Source of the DNA: Qipengyuania algicida
Lineage (GTDB): Bacteria; Pseudomonadota; Alphaproteobacteria; Sphingomonadales; Sphingomonadaceae
Length of the DNA: 64,000 nucleotides
Direction of reading: 5' to 3'
NCBI RefSeq assembly: GCF_009828025.1
Contig: NZ_WTYA01000001.1
Coordinates: 248,001 to 312,000, forward strand
Shown: positions 9,088-18,855 of the stretch, one piece after another
How positions within the stretch are numbered: position 1 is the stretch's first letter
How the letters are laid out: each line of letters begins with the position of its first letter
Notes under the pieces: generated by a model
Told to the model about the DNA's origin: nothing
Database searches by the model: none
The model's input: only the letters and a program-made list of their open reading frames with translations
Translations under genes and position numbers: made by a program

Positions 9088-10245
9088 TCAGCCGTTCTTG
9101 ACCTGATCGTAGGCCCACTCGATCCACGGCAGCAGGCGCTTGATGTCCTCCTGCTCGACCGTGCCGCCGCACCAGACGCGCAAGCTTGGCGGGGCGTCGC
9201 GATAGCCATTGAAATCATAGCCGACGTCGCGCTCTTCCAGCAGCTTGACGATTTTCTTCGGCACGCCCGCCTGCTCCTCGGCGGAGAGGCTTTCGTACCA
9301 CTCGCCCTGAAACACGAAACACACGCCGGTGTTGGTGCGCTGCGCCGGGTCGGGGACCATGTTCTTCAGCCACGGCGTCGCCTCGATCCAGTCGGTCAGG
9401 ATCTTGGCATTCGCATCGGCGCGTTCGAACATCGCCTTGCGCCCGCCGAGAGCCTGTGCCCATTCGAGCGCCATGATGTAATCTTCGGTTGCCAGCATGG
9501 ACGGCGTGTTGATCGTCGCCCCTTCGAAGATGCCGGTGTTGATCTTGCCGCCCTTCTTCAGCCGGAACAGCTTGGGCAGCGGCCATTCGGGATCGTATTC
9601 CTCGATCCGCTGGACCGCCTTGGGGCTGAGGACCAACATCCCGTGTTGGGCTTCCGACCCCATGACCTTCTGCCAGCTATAAGTGGTGGCATCGAGCTTC
9701 GCCCAGTCCATCTCCATCGCGAAGATGGCGCTGGTGGCATCGTTGATGGTGACGCCCGGGCGGCCCGGTGCGAGCCAGTCGGTATTGGGGATCTTCGCGC
9801 CCGAGGTGGTGCCGTTCCAGGTGAACACGACATCGTTTTCCTGCGGGATCGAGGCGAGATCGGGGATCTCGCCGTAATCGGCATCGAGCGCCGTCAGTTG
9901 CGGCAGCTTGAGCTGCTTTACCGCGTCCTGGATCCAGACATTGCCAAAGCTTTCCCACGCGGCCACCGTCGCCGGGCGATCGGGGCGTAGCATGGTCCAC
10001 ATCGCGCATTCCAGCGCTCCGGTATCGGAGGCAGGCATGATCCCGACGAGATAGTCATCGGGCACGCCGAGCAACTCTTTCGACAGGTCGATGGCATATT
10101 TCAGCCGCGACTTGCCGAGCGCGCTGCGGTGCGAGCGACCAAGCGATTCGGTTTTGATTCGGGAAATGTCCCAGCCTGAAAACTTGGCCGTAGGACCAGA
10201 CGAAAAGAAGGGGCGCTCTGGCTTGAGCGTCGGTTCAGCAGTCAT
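9088..10245 (-). CDS. serC: Phosphoserine aminotransferase, proteobacterial long type
   Basis: SerC transfers the amino group of glutamate to 3-phosphohydroxypyruvate, the second step of serine synthesis. The 385-residue protein matches the form common in alphaproteobacteria rather than the shorter E. coli type. It opens with RPFFSSGPTAKF and has HRSALGK near residue 40. The likely PLP lysine is in TYSWQKVMGSEAQHG, and the domain ends with SLRVWCGGTVEQED. The ATG at 10245 is preceded by GGAGAG, which is itself the 3' arm of a hairpin in the leader. It heads the serC-serA-hisZ set and is divergent from the GT4 gene. Confidence 0.96.
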   Translation of the reverse strand: MTAEPTLKPERPFFSSGPTAKFSGWDISRIKTESLGRSHRSALGKSRLKYAIDLSKELLGVPDDYLVGIMPASDTGALECAMWTMLRPDRPATVAAWESFGNVWIQDAVKQLKLPQLTALDADYGEIPDLASIPQENDVVFTWNGTTSGAKIPNTDWLAPGRPGVTINDATSAIFAMEMDWAKLDATTYSWQKVMGSEAQHGMLVLSPKAVQRIEEYDPEWPLPKLFRLKKGGKINTGIFEGATINTPSMLATEDYIMALEWAQALGGRKAMFERADANAKILTDWIEATPWLKNMVPDPAQRTNTGVCFVFQGEWYESLSAEEQAGVPKKIVKLLEERDVGYDFNGYRDAPPSLRVWCGGTVEQEDIKRLLPWIEWAYDQVKNG

Positions 10246-10330
10246 GTATTCTCTCCTTGCAGAGAGCACGCGCGGCGTTGGGACCGCGTGGCCCGTCGGC
10301 CGAAATAAAGTTGCCGCCACGCAAGTCAAT
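10246..10330 (-). ncRNA. Candidate serC-type RNA leader upstream of serC
   Basis: The 5' region of serC folds locally into two adjacent hairpins. The first pairs CACGCG with CGCGUG around a short internal loop. The second, CUCUC-UGCAAG-GAGAG, buries the serC Shine-Dalgarno in its 3' arm immediately before the ATG. A conserved 'serC motif' RNA was described by comparative genomics upstream of serC-serA operons in alphaproteobacteria, and position and layout agree with it. A -35-like TTGACT lies at the distal end near 10327. Assignment to that family rests on context and shape, not on an alignment. Confidence 0.55.
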
Positions 10331-10420
10331 GGGGCTTGGCAATTATACGACGAAGCGGCGCTGCTGCGGGTTCGTTACCGCACTCGCCAAACAGACTCTA
10401 CCGGACTATGGCGCGCCGGC

Positions 10421-11572
10421 ATGGATATCTCGCGCCTCCGCCTCGCGCTGATCAGCGGCAATTACAACATGGTTCGCGATGGACCGACGCAGGCGCTCAA
10501 TCGGCTGGTCGGCTATATGCTGGATCATGGCGCGGCGGTGCGCGTGTTCGCCCCGACCGTGGAAAACCCGCAGGTAGAAGCGGTGGGTGAGGTGATCTCG
10601 ATTCCCTCTTTCGCGATTCCCGGGCGCAGCGAATACCGCATCCCCATCGGCCTGGTCGGCGAAGCCAAGCGCGAATTCGAAGCCTTTTGTCCCAACATCG
10701 TTCACGTTGCCAGCCCCGACCGGGCGAGTCGGCAAGGGGCGAAATGGGCGCGCGATCATGGGGTGCCGGTGCTTGCATCGGTCCACACCAGGTTCGAGAC
10801 CTATCCGCAATATTATCACCTCGGCTTCATGGAGCCGGTGGTCGAAGCATGGCTGCGCAAGCTGTATCGCCGCTGCGATGCGCTGGTCGCGCCTTCTGAC
10901 GGCATGGTTGAGGTGCTTCACAGGCAGCGAATGCACCGCGAAATCGGCATCTGGTCGCGCGGGGTGGATCGCACGATCTTCAATTCGACCGCGCGCGACC
11001 TGGAATGGCGGCGCTCGCTCGGCTTTGCGGATGATGAAATTGCCATCGGCTTTCTCGGCCGCGTGGTGATGGAAAAGGGCCTGCCCGAATTCGCTGAAAC
11101 CATGAACGAACTGACCAAGCGCGGCGTCAAGCACAAGGTGCTGGTGCTGGGCGATGGTCCGGCCCGTAGCTGGTTTGCGGAGAAGGTGCCCGAGGCGGCA
11201 TTTGGCGGCTATCTGATGGGTGCCGACCTTGGCCGTGCGGTTGCAGGGATGGACATTTTCTTCAACCCCTCGATCACCGAGACTTTCGGCAATGTCACGC
11301 TCGAGGCGATGGCTTGCGGCGTGCCGGTGGTGGCCGCCCGTGCGACCGGAGCAACCACGCTGGTGCGCGATGGCGTAACGGGGCAGCTCGTCACGCCGGG
11401 CGACATTCCGGCCTATGCCGATGCCATTGCTGCTTACATCGACGACCCGGCCCTGCGGCAAAAGCATGGCGAGGCCGGCGAAGCGCGCAGCAAGGAATTC
11501 AGCTGGGAAGCGATCAATCGCTCGATGGCGGAAACCTATCTGCGACTGGTGGAGCGGCGCGGCGGAGCCTGA
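10421..11572 (+). CDS. GT4-family glycosyltransferase
   Basis: This 383-residue cytoplasmic or membrane-associated retaining glycosyltransferase has two Rossmann-like halves (GT-B fold). The N-terminal half has ALISGNYNMVRDGPTQALNRL and the acceptor-side HVASPDRASRQGA. The C-terminal half has IGIWSRGVDRTIFN, a donor-binding GFLGRVVMEKG, and the E-x7-E signature in ITETFGNVTLEAMACG. Overall it resembles MgtA-like alpha-mannosyl or glucosyl transferases, but donor and acceptor cannot be read from sequence. The ATG at 10421 leads directly into the first beta strand. It is divergent from serC and stands alone, with no polysaccharide cluster around it. Confidence 0.86.
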   Translation: MDISRLRLALISGNYNMVRDGPTQALNRLVGYMLDHGAAVRVFAPTVENPQVEAVGEVISIPSFAIPGRSEYRIPIGLVGEAKREFEAFCPNIVHVASPDRASRQGAKWARDHGVPVLASVHTRFETYPQYYHLGFMEPVVEAWLRKLYRRCDALVAPSDGMVEVLHRQRMHREIGIWSRGVDRTIFNSTARDLEWRRSLGFADDEIAIGFLGRVVMEKGLPEFAETMNELTKRGVKHKVLVLGDGPARSWFAEKVPEAAFGGYLMGADLGRAVAGMDIFFNPSITETFGNVTLEAMACGVPVVAARATGATTLVRDGVTGQLVTPGDIPAYADAIAAYIDDPALRQKHGEAGEARSKEFSWEAINRSMAETYLRLVERRGGA

Positions 11573-11588
11573 ACCGCGCTTTCTGCGC

Positions 11589-12089
11589 CTATTTCAGCAC
11601 ACCCTTGCGCCGCATGCTGGCGGCATAGATCAGCAGGAATACCGCAATCGACCAGATGACGATGCTCATCGTCACATTGGTGTTCGATTTGACCCACGCG
11701 GGCGCTGACGAAAATTCCTGATACGCGGTGGTCACGCCCAGGCCGACGAGCGAGGCGACGAAAGCCGGATCGGCCCAGCGCGAGCGCAGCAGCAACAGGA
11801 TCGATCCCAGCACCGCGCCCCATACGCCAAGCGCCCAGAACGCCACCAGCCAGCCGGGGAAGCCACGGAAATACTCCATCGCCTGAACGGCGCTGACACC
11901 CATGGATTCGCCCAGCGTCTTCTCGAAATATGCCAGGTTGCCCATCTGTGTCTGGAGATAATCGTTCGCGCCGAACGAATTCCACAGCAGCGCGAGCACC
12001 CCTACGACCCACAAATGCCATGGCGCCCCGCGAAAGCGCGAGGCGGGTTCATCCGATGTTTCGATAAACGGTTTGGTCTCACTATCCAT
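11589..12089 (-). CDS. Conserved integral membrane protein, function unknown
   Basis: This 166-residue protein has a short polar N terminus and about four hydrophobic segments: WHLWVVGVLALLWNSFGAND, LVAFWALGVWGAVLGSILLLL, FVASLVGLGVTTAY, and TMSIVIWSIAVFLLIYAASM. It ends with a basic RRKG tail. Similar small proteins occur in sphingomonads, and I know no activity for them. The ATG at 12089 has GGGAGGGAA just upstream. It begins 60 bases after the PadR regulator on the same strand, so it is probably its operon partner and possible target. Confidence 0.75.
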   Translation of the reverse strand: MDSETKPFIETSDEPASRFRGAPWHLWVVGVLALLWNSFGANDYLQTQMGNLAYFEKTLGESMGVSAVQAMEYFRGFPGWLVAFWALGVWGAVLGSILLLLRSRWADPAFVASLVGLGVTTAYQEFSSAPAWVKSNTNVTMSIVIWSIAVFLLIYAASMRRKGVLK

Positions 12090-12148
12090 GCCATTCCCTC
12101 CCGGCAGCTGCGACACCGCGGAGGAAAGTAGCACGGGGTTTGCCCCTG

Positions 12149-12919
12149 TCAAAGGCGCTCGATCTTGCGCGCGAGATCGTCGACCAGATCGACGATCTGC
12201 TCGATGGTTTCGTCGCCCAGATCGCCCGAACGGGCCTTGTTCTTGAGCACGCTGGCGAGGTTGCCGAGCGCGCGGAACATTTCGGGCGTCGCATAGGCGC
12301 GACCCTTTTCGGCCTGCTGCTCGGCTGCTTCCGCCCGGCGGGCGAAGCGTTCGCGCATTTCAGCAACCTCGTCTGCACGCTCTGTCAGTTCCTCACGGCC
12401 CTTGTCGGTAACCTCGAACGCCTTGCGTGGCTCATCCGAACCGGACACCTCGCGAATCAGGCCTTCGTCTTCGAGCAGGGACAGTGTCGGGTAGATCGTG
12501 CCCGGACTGGGTGAATACCCGTCGCCGGTCATCTCCTCGATTGCCTTGATGAGCTCGTAACCATGGCGCGGTTCGTCCGCGATCAGGCTGAGCAGCAACA
12601 GCCGCAGTTCGCCTTGCGCGAACATTCGACCGCGCCGCCTACGCCCACCATGATTATGGCGATGCTGCCTGCCACCGTCGCTGAAGGGGCCATCCGGACC
12701 AAAAGGCCCGCGAGGCCCGAATACCCCGTCCGGGCCAAAGAAGCCGGAAGGTCCGAAAGGGCCGTCGGGGCCGAAAAATCCGCCGCCGCCAGATCCTTCA
12801 CGACCGCTCATAGCGGCGAAACGGCCCATACCCCGCCATCTTCGACCGCGCCTATCACGGGGGTGACGCTCGCGACCGCAACCGCCGCCGTCATCGTGAT
12901 GCCTGTGCTGTCTATACAT
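12149..12919 (-). CDS. PadR-family transcriptional regulator with a Gly/Pro/Phe repeat N terminus
   Basis: The PadR winged helix is clear at about residues 98-175: a helical start (GELRLLLLSLIADEPRHGYE), then GDGYSPSPGTIYPTL, then a wing (LIREVSGSDEPRKAFEVTDK). A helical dimerisation tail follows. The roughly 95 residues in front are unusual: a His/Arg-rich start, then five tandem FGPxGx hexapeptides (residues 49-78), then another His/Arg-rich patch (RQHRHNHGGRRRRGR). PadR proteins are usually ligand-responsive, self-repressing dimers. The ATG at 12919 has AGGA nine bases upstream. It probably controls itself and the membrane protein downstream; the ligand is unknown. Confidence 0.9.
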   Translation of the reverse strand: MYRQHRHHDDGGGCGRERHPRDRRGRRWRGMGRFAAMSGREGSGGGGFFGPDGPFGPSGFFGPDGVFGPRGPFGPDGPFSDGGRQHRHNHGGRRRRGRMFAQGELRLLLLSLIADEPRHGYELIKAIEEMTGDGYSPSPGTIYPTLSLLEDEGLIREVSGSDEPRKAFEVTDKGREELTERADEVAEMRERFARRAEAAEQQAEKGRAYATPEMFRALGNLASVLKNKARSGDLGDETIEQIVDLVDDLARKIERL

Positions 12920-12941
12920 AAAATATTCCTAATGAGTCTTA

Positions 12942-12961
12942 CGATGCATCTACGATATATC
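12942..12961. promoter_or_regulatory. Candidate PadR operator with two 9-bp palindromic units
   Basis: The gap between the padR-like gene and rarA is AT-rich compared with its surroundings. It contains CGATGCATC at 12942-12950 and CGATATATC at 12953-12961, two near-identical units 11 bases apart, each with a self-complementary core (GATGCAT and GATATATC). A third related element, ATCGAT, follows at about 12968. PadR repressors commonly bind AT-rich palindromes at their own promoter. Repeats are seen directly; binding is inferred. Confidence 0.45.
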
Positions 12962-13021
12962 TTATTATCGATCTAGCAAGTCCCCTCTGCAAATTTCCCG
13001 CAACTGGTTTAGATAGCGGTC

Positions 13022-14338
13022 ATGGCTGACCTTTTTGCCGACGATACTTCGCCCGCACCCAAGCAAGATATTCCGCGCGAGGATGCGCCGCTGGCCGACC
13101 GGCTGCGCCCGGGCGAACTTGCCGAGGTCGTGGGACAGGATCACCTGACTGGTCCCGAAGGCGCAATCGGGCGGATGGTCGCGGCGGGAAGGCTTTCGAG
13201 CATGATCCTGTGGGGGCCGCCCGGCACCGGCAAGACCACCATTGCCCGGCTGCTGGCCGCAAGCGTGGGGATGCGCTTTGCCAGCGTCAGCGCGGTGTTT
13301 TCCGGCGTCGCGGACCTCAAGAAGGCCTTTGCCGAGGCCGACCGTGCGGCGGAGGCAGGGCAGCGCACGCTGCTGTTCGTGGACGAGATCCACCGTTTCA
13401 ATCGCGCGCAGCAGGACGGTTTCCTGCCCTTCGTCGAACGCGGCACGGTGACGCTGGTCGGCGCCACGACCGAGAACCCCAGCTTTGCGCTCAACGCCGC
13501 GCTGCTGAGCCGCGCGCAAGTCCTGATCCTCCACCGCCTCGACGCAGCGGCGCTCGGCCAGCTTCTCGACCGCGCGGAGGAACTGGAAGGCTCCCTTCCC
13601 CTGACGGACACGGCACGCAACGCGCTGATCGCCAGCGCCGATGGCGACGGACGCTTTCTGCTCAACCAGGCCGAAACGCTGTACAACGCCGGGATCGCCG
13701 AGCCGCTCGATCCGGCGGGGCTCGGCAGCTTCCTGCAACGGCGGGTGGCGGTGTACGACAAGGATCGCGAAGGGCATTACAACCTCATCTCCGCGCTCCA
13801 CAAATCGGTGCGCGGCTCGGACCCGCAGGCCGCGCTCTATTACCTCGCGCGGATGCTGGTCGCGGGGGAAGAGCCGCGTTTTCTTGCCCGGCGGCTGATC
13901 CGCATGGCGGTGGAGGACATCGGCCTCGCCGACCCTCATGCGCTTATCCAGTGCATGGCGGCCAAGGATGCGTATGAATTCCTCGGCAGCCCCGAGGGCG
14001 AGCTGGCGCTGGTGCAGGCCTGTCTCTACCTCGCCAGCGCGCCCAAATCGAACGCGGTCTATGCCGCGCAAAAAGCCGCCTTTCGCAGCGCCAAAGAAAC
14101 CGGCAGCCTGATGCCGCCGCAAAACATCCTCAACGCGCCAACCAAGCTGATGAAGGACATCGGCCATGGCGCAGGCTATACCTACGACCACAATGCCGAC
14201 GAGGGTTTTTCGGGCGACAATTACTGGCCCGAAGAAATGGAGCCTCAGCGTTATTACCAGCCGGTCGAGCGTGGGTTCGAGCGTGAGATCGCCAAGCGGC
14301 TGGAGTATTGGGACAAGCTCAGGCGCGAGCGCGGGTGA
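13022..14338 (+). CDS. rarA: Replication-associated recombination protein A (AAA ATPase)
   Basis: RarA (MgsA) is a clamp-loader-like AAA+ ATPase that acts at stalled replication forks and gaps. The 438-residue product has ADRLRPGELAEVVGQDHL, Walker A WGPPGTGKTT near residue 65, Walker B/sensor VDEIHRFNRAQQDGFLP, and sensor 1 LVGATTENPSF. The C-terminal tetramerisation region is also present (YLARMLVAGEEPRFLARRL and MPPQNILNAPTKLMKD). Its TGA overlaps the GTG of the next gene, so the two are likely translated together. Confidence 0.96.
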   Translation: MADLFADDTSPAPKQDIPREDAPLADRLRPGELAEVVGQDHLTGPEGAIGRMVAAGRLSSMILWGPPGTGKTTIARLLAASVGMRFASVSAVFSGVADLKKAFAEADRAAEAGQRTLLFVDEIHRFNRAQQDGFLPFVERGTVTLVGATTENPSFALNAALLSRAQVLILHRLDAAALGQLLDRAEELEGSLPLTDTARNALIASADGDGRFLLNQAETLYNAGIAEPLDPAGLGSFLQRRVAVYDKDREGHYNLISALHKSVRGSDPQAALYYLARMLVAGEEPRFLARRLIRMAVEDIGLADPHALIQCMAAKDAYEFLGSPEGELALVQACLYLASAPKSNAVYAAQKAAFRSAKETGSLMPPQNILNAPTKLMKDIGHGAGYTYDHNADEGFSGDNYWPEEMEPQRYYQPVERGFEREIAKRLEYWDKLRRERG

Positions 14339-15219
14339 CGCCCGAACGCTTCACCCGCTTCATCGCAATCGACTGGTCGGGCGCAGCGGGAGAGCGCCAT
14401 CGCGGGATCGCTCTGGCCGAAACCGACGTGGCAGGTGGCGCGCCTCGCCTGATCCGTCCTGGGCATCGCTGGTCCCGGCTTGAAGTGCTCGGCCTGCTCG
14501 GTACGCTTGAGGACGACGTATTGGTCGGCATGGACCTCGGTATCAGCTTGCCTTTCGTCGATTGCGGTGCGTTCTTCCCCGGTCTGGAAGGTGGCCCACC
14601 CGATGCGCGATCGCTTTGGGCGCTGATCGACGAGGTCTGCGCAAACGATCCGCACCTCGGCGCCAACAGCTTCGTAGATCATCCCGATTTCGCGCCCTAT
14701 TTCCGGCGACACGGTGGGCGTGAGGGGGGCCATTTCCGCTGCGACAATGCCGCGCATGGCCGCGGGCGCTTTCGGGTGGCCGAACAGGCGCAGGCGGCGA
14801 TGGGTTGCAAGCCTTATTCTAACTTCAACCTCGTCGGCGCAGCGCAGGTCGGCAAGTCGAGCCTGACGGGGATGCGGCTCCTTCATCAACTCGGCGGAAC
14901 GGTCCCGGTCTGGCCTGTGGACCCGCTACCTGCCGCTGGGCCGGTGGTGACGGAAATCTACACCACGCTCGCAGCGATGGAGGCCGGACGCAGCGCCGCG
15001 CGAGCCAAGATGCGTGACGCTGCCTCGCTCAATCACGCGCTCACTCAGCTCGATTCCCCGCCGGTCGATTGGAATGGACCGCTCGACGATCATCGCGCCG
15101 ATGCGCTGGTCACGGCGGCATGGTTGCGCCGGGCTGCAAGCCGCCCCGAATTGTGGCAGCCTGCCGGGCTCACACCAGAAATCGCGCACACCGAGGGGTG
15201 GACCTTCGGTGCCGCCTAG
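14335..15219 (+). CDS. Conserved protein of unknown function, possible RNase H-like fold
   Basis: This 294-residue soluble protein opens with FTRFIAIDWSGAAGERHRG, has VGMDLGISLPFVD near residue 65, and HRADALVTAAWLRR close to the C terminus. Spaced Asp residues at strand ends (IDWSG, GMDLG, DHRADAL) are reminiscent of the RNase H/actin-like fold seen in DUF429-type proteins. That comparison is mine and not confirmed. The GTG at 14335 overlaps the rarA stop (GTGA), which argues for coupled expression with a fork-repair protein. It ends in a 6-bp TAGGCC/GGCCTA hairpin that includes the stop codon. Confidence 0.7.
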   Translation: MTPERFTRFIAIDWSGAAGERHRGIALAETDVAGGAPRLIRPGHRWSRLEVLGLLGTLEDDVLVGMDLGISLPFVDCGAFFPGLEGGPPDARSLWALIDEVCANDPHLGANSFVDHPDFAPYFRRHGGREGGHFRCDNAAHGRGRFRVAEQAQAAMGCKPYSNFNLVGAAQVGKSSLTGMRLLHQLGGTVPVWPVDPLPAAGPVVTEIYTTLAAMEAGRSAARAKMRDAASLNHALTQLDSPPVDWNGPLDDHRADALVTAAWLRRAASRPELWQPAGLTPEIAHTEGWTFGAA

Positions 15220-15258
15220 GCCAGATTGGCCTAAACCGGACTGGAGGGATTTATAGTA

Positions 15259-16998
15259 ATGAAATCGACCTTTCTCGCCGCTACCGCCGCGCTCGCGCTG
15301 AGCGGTTGCGCCGCAACCACCTTGCCCCCCGAAACCGCCCAGACCGCGCCCTCCGCGCCCGTCGCACGGGTGGCGCAGAGCTGGAGCGATTTCGAAAAGA
15401 CCACGATCGACAAATGGCTCGCCATCGACCCAGCCTTCGCGGTCTATCAGGGCGATCACGCGCAGGATGGCAAGCTGCCCGACTGGAGCGCGGCGGGACT
15501 TGAGGCCAAGGCCGATTTCCTGCGGGGCACCATCGCGCGGGCCAATTCCTTTGAAGATCTCACGCGCGAAGAAGCGTTCGAACGCGATTATCTCGTCAGT
15601 GTCGCGCGCGGACAGCTGTTCTTCCTGACCGATGCCGATTATCCGCACACCAACCCGGCATGGTATGTCGGCGGCGGGCTCGATCCCAACGTCTATGTCA
15701 GCCGCAACTATGCGGACAAGGCGACGCGGATGAAGGCGATGATATCGTTCTTCAACGCGATACCGCAGGCCGCCGCCAATATCCGCGCCAACCTCAAGAC
15801 CCCGATGCCCGAAAGCTTCGTCAAATACGGCGTCGCGGCGTTTGGCGGCTTTGCCGATTACTACAAGGGCGATGCCCGCGCCGCCTTCGCCGATGTGCAG
15901 GATCCGGCGCTGCAGGCGCAGTTCAAGGATGCCTCGGCCAAGGCATCGGCCGCGATGGCCAGCCTTACCGAGTGGATGAAGGGCCAGCAGGCCAGCGCAA
16001 CGCAGGATTTCGCGCTCGGGCCGGCACGCTTCAGCAAGATGCTCAAGGACACAGAGCTGGTCGATATTCCGCTCGACCAGCTGGAAAAGGTCGCACGTGA
16101 CGATCTCGCCCGCAATCAGGCGGCGCTGAGAGATGCGTGTAAGCAATATGCTCCGGGCCAGTCGATCCCGGACTGCATCGCCAAGATGGCGGCCGACAAG
16201 CCTGCCGATGGGCCGGTGGCCGAAGCGCGCCGCCAGATCCCCGAGCTGACCGCCTTCGTGAAGAGCCACGATCTCGTCACCATTCCCGGCACGGAAAAGG
16301 CGCTGGTGGAAGAAAGCCCGCCCTATAACCGGCAGAACTCCGCCTACATCGATCCGCCGGGACCCTTCGAGAAGGGCATCCCCTCGATCTATTACATCTC
16401 ACCCCCCGACCCCAGCTGGTCCAAGGCGGTGCAAGAGGCCTATATCCCGGGCAAGGACGATCTGCTGTTCACCTCGGTCCACGAGGTAATGCCGGGTCAT
16501 TTCGTCCAGTTCCTCCATTCCAACCGCGCGCCCTCGCTCGTCGGGCGGCTGTTTGTGGGATATGGCTTCGCCGAAGGATGGGCGCACTACACCGAACAGA
16601 TGATGTGGGACGCAGGCCTCGGCAATGGCGCGCCCGAAGTGCATATCGGCCAGCTGTCCAACGCCCTGCTGCGCGATTGCCGGTTCATTTCCGCGATCGG
16701 CCTGCACGCGCGCGGCATGACGCAGGAGCAATCGAAGCAGCTGTTTATGGACCAGTGCTATCAGGACGAAGGCAACGCCACCCAGCAGGCGGCGCGGGGC
16801 ACTTACGACCCGGAATATCTCAACTACACGCTCAACAAGCTGCTGATCATGAAACTGCGCGCCGACTGGACCGCCACGCGCGGCGGTCGCAAGGCGTGGA
16901 AGGCATTTCACGACCAGTTCCTGAGCTTCGGCGGCCCACCGGTGCCGCTGGTACGCGAGATGATGATGAACGAGGACACCCCGCGTACGGTCTTCTGA
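15259..16998 (+). CDS. DUF885-family metallopeptidase-like lipoprotein
   Basis: This 579-residue protein has a lipoprotein signal, with Cys after LALSG at about residue 17, and is expected at a membrane. The DUF885 domain follows. The likely zinc site is TSVHEVMPGHFVQF near residue 410, followed by GYGFAEGWAHYTEQMMWD. A second block, LNYTLNKLLIMKLRADW, lies near residue 530. DUF885 proteins are treated as probable metallopeptidases, but substrates are unknown. A weak AGGGA precedes the ATG. It is monocistronic, followed by tRNA-Thr. Confidence 0.88.
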   Translation: MKSTFLAATAALALSGCAATTLPPETAQTAPSAPVARVAQSWSDFEKTTIDKWLAIDPAFAVYQGDHAQDGKLPDWSAAGLEAKADFLRGTIARANSFEDLTREEAFERDYLVSVARGQLFFLTDADYPHTNPAWYVGGGLDPNVYVSRNYADKATRMKAMISFFNAIPQAAANIRANLKTPMPESFVKYGVAAFGGFADYYKGDARAAFADVQDPALQAQFKDASAKASAAMASLTEWMKGQQASATQDFALGPARFSKMLKDTELVDIPLDQLEKVARDDLARNQAALRDACKQYAPGQSIPDCIAKMAADKPADGPVAEARRQIPELTAFVKSHDLVTIPGTEKALVEESPPYNRQNSAYIDPPGPFEKGIPSIYYISPPDPSWSKAVQEAYIPGKDDLLFTSVHEVMPGHFVQFLHSNRAPSLVGRLFVGYGFAEGWAHYTEQMMWDAGLGNGAPEVHIGQLSNALLRDCRFISAIGLHARGMTQEQSKQLFMDQCYQDEGNATQQAARGTYDPEYLNYTLNKLLIMKLRADWTATRGGRKAWKAFHDQFLSFGGPPVPLVREMMMNEDTPRTVF

Positions 16999-17071
16999 TC
17001 GCAAACGGGATAATCTAGGGCTGGACCTTTGCCGCGCGCTGCGGCAAAGGCTCCGGCCTTCGCATGGGCAA

Positions 17072-17147
17072 GCCGGCTTAGCTCAGTTGGTAGAGCAGTT
17101 GATTTGTAATCATCAGGCCGGGGGTTCGAATCCTCCAGCCGGCACCA
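17072..17147 (+). tRNA. tRNA-Thr (anticodon TGT)
   Basis: The 76-base sequence folds as a cloverleaf with a 7-bp acceptor stem (GCCGGCT/AGCCGGC), GCTC/GAGC D-stem, anticodon loop TTTGTAA, GGTTCGAAT T-loop region and an encoded CCA end. The anticodon UGU reads ACA and other ACN Thr codons. The anticodon stem GTTGA/TCATC carries one U-U mismatch at its second pair, a minor oddity. No T-rich terminator follows directly. Confidence 0.96.
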
Positions 17148-17463
17148 TTATTATCTATACATTACAGACACTTATTGGACGTTTTCGGATCGCGCCACTC
17201 AGCACGACCTGAAACGCGCCTGCGTGGCACGTTTTGGCTCGATAGTATCGTACCGCAGACCAAGCGGCGTCCGCCCGGTGTCACGCCAGCCCCCGATACA
17301 GCAGTTCGGCAGTTCTCATCGATGATCGACAAGTTCGGCTACATGACGCTTGAGCGGACGGGCAAGGCTTCTTGGAAGGCAACCGTCCACGCGATCGACG
17401 GCAGCGTTTTGAAGACATGCCGCATCCGCGGGCGCACATCGCATTGCGCGAGTAGAACAGCGA
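17148..17463 (+). pseudogene. tRNA-flanking gap with a possible gene remnant
   Basis: This 316-base stretch between tRNA-Thr and fumC holds no complete gene that I recognise. One plus-strand frame (about 17160-17456) is open and ends with protein-like sequence: IDKFGYMTLERTGKASWKA, then HAIDGSVLKTCRIRGRTSHC. This resembles the C-terminal tail of some secreted phosphoesterases and looks like a remnant whose body is missing. It has no good ribosome site, and the frame runs on into antisense fumC. The first 30 bases are AT-rich. Composition and position beside a tRNA would fit leftover inserted DNA, but there is no integrase. Confidence 0.3.

Positions 17464-18851
<1,388 letters not shown>

Positions 18852-18855
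<4 letters not shown>

Noticed and set aside
15217..15233. TAGGCC/GGCCTA hairpin as a terminator
   Set aside because: The stem is only six pairs and no T-tract follows. It could equally be chance.
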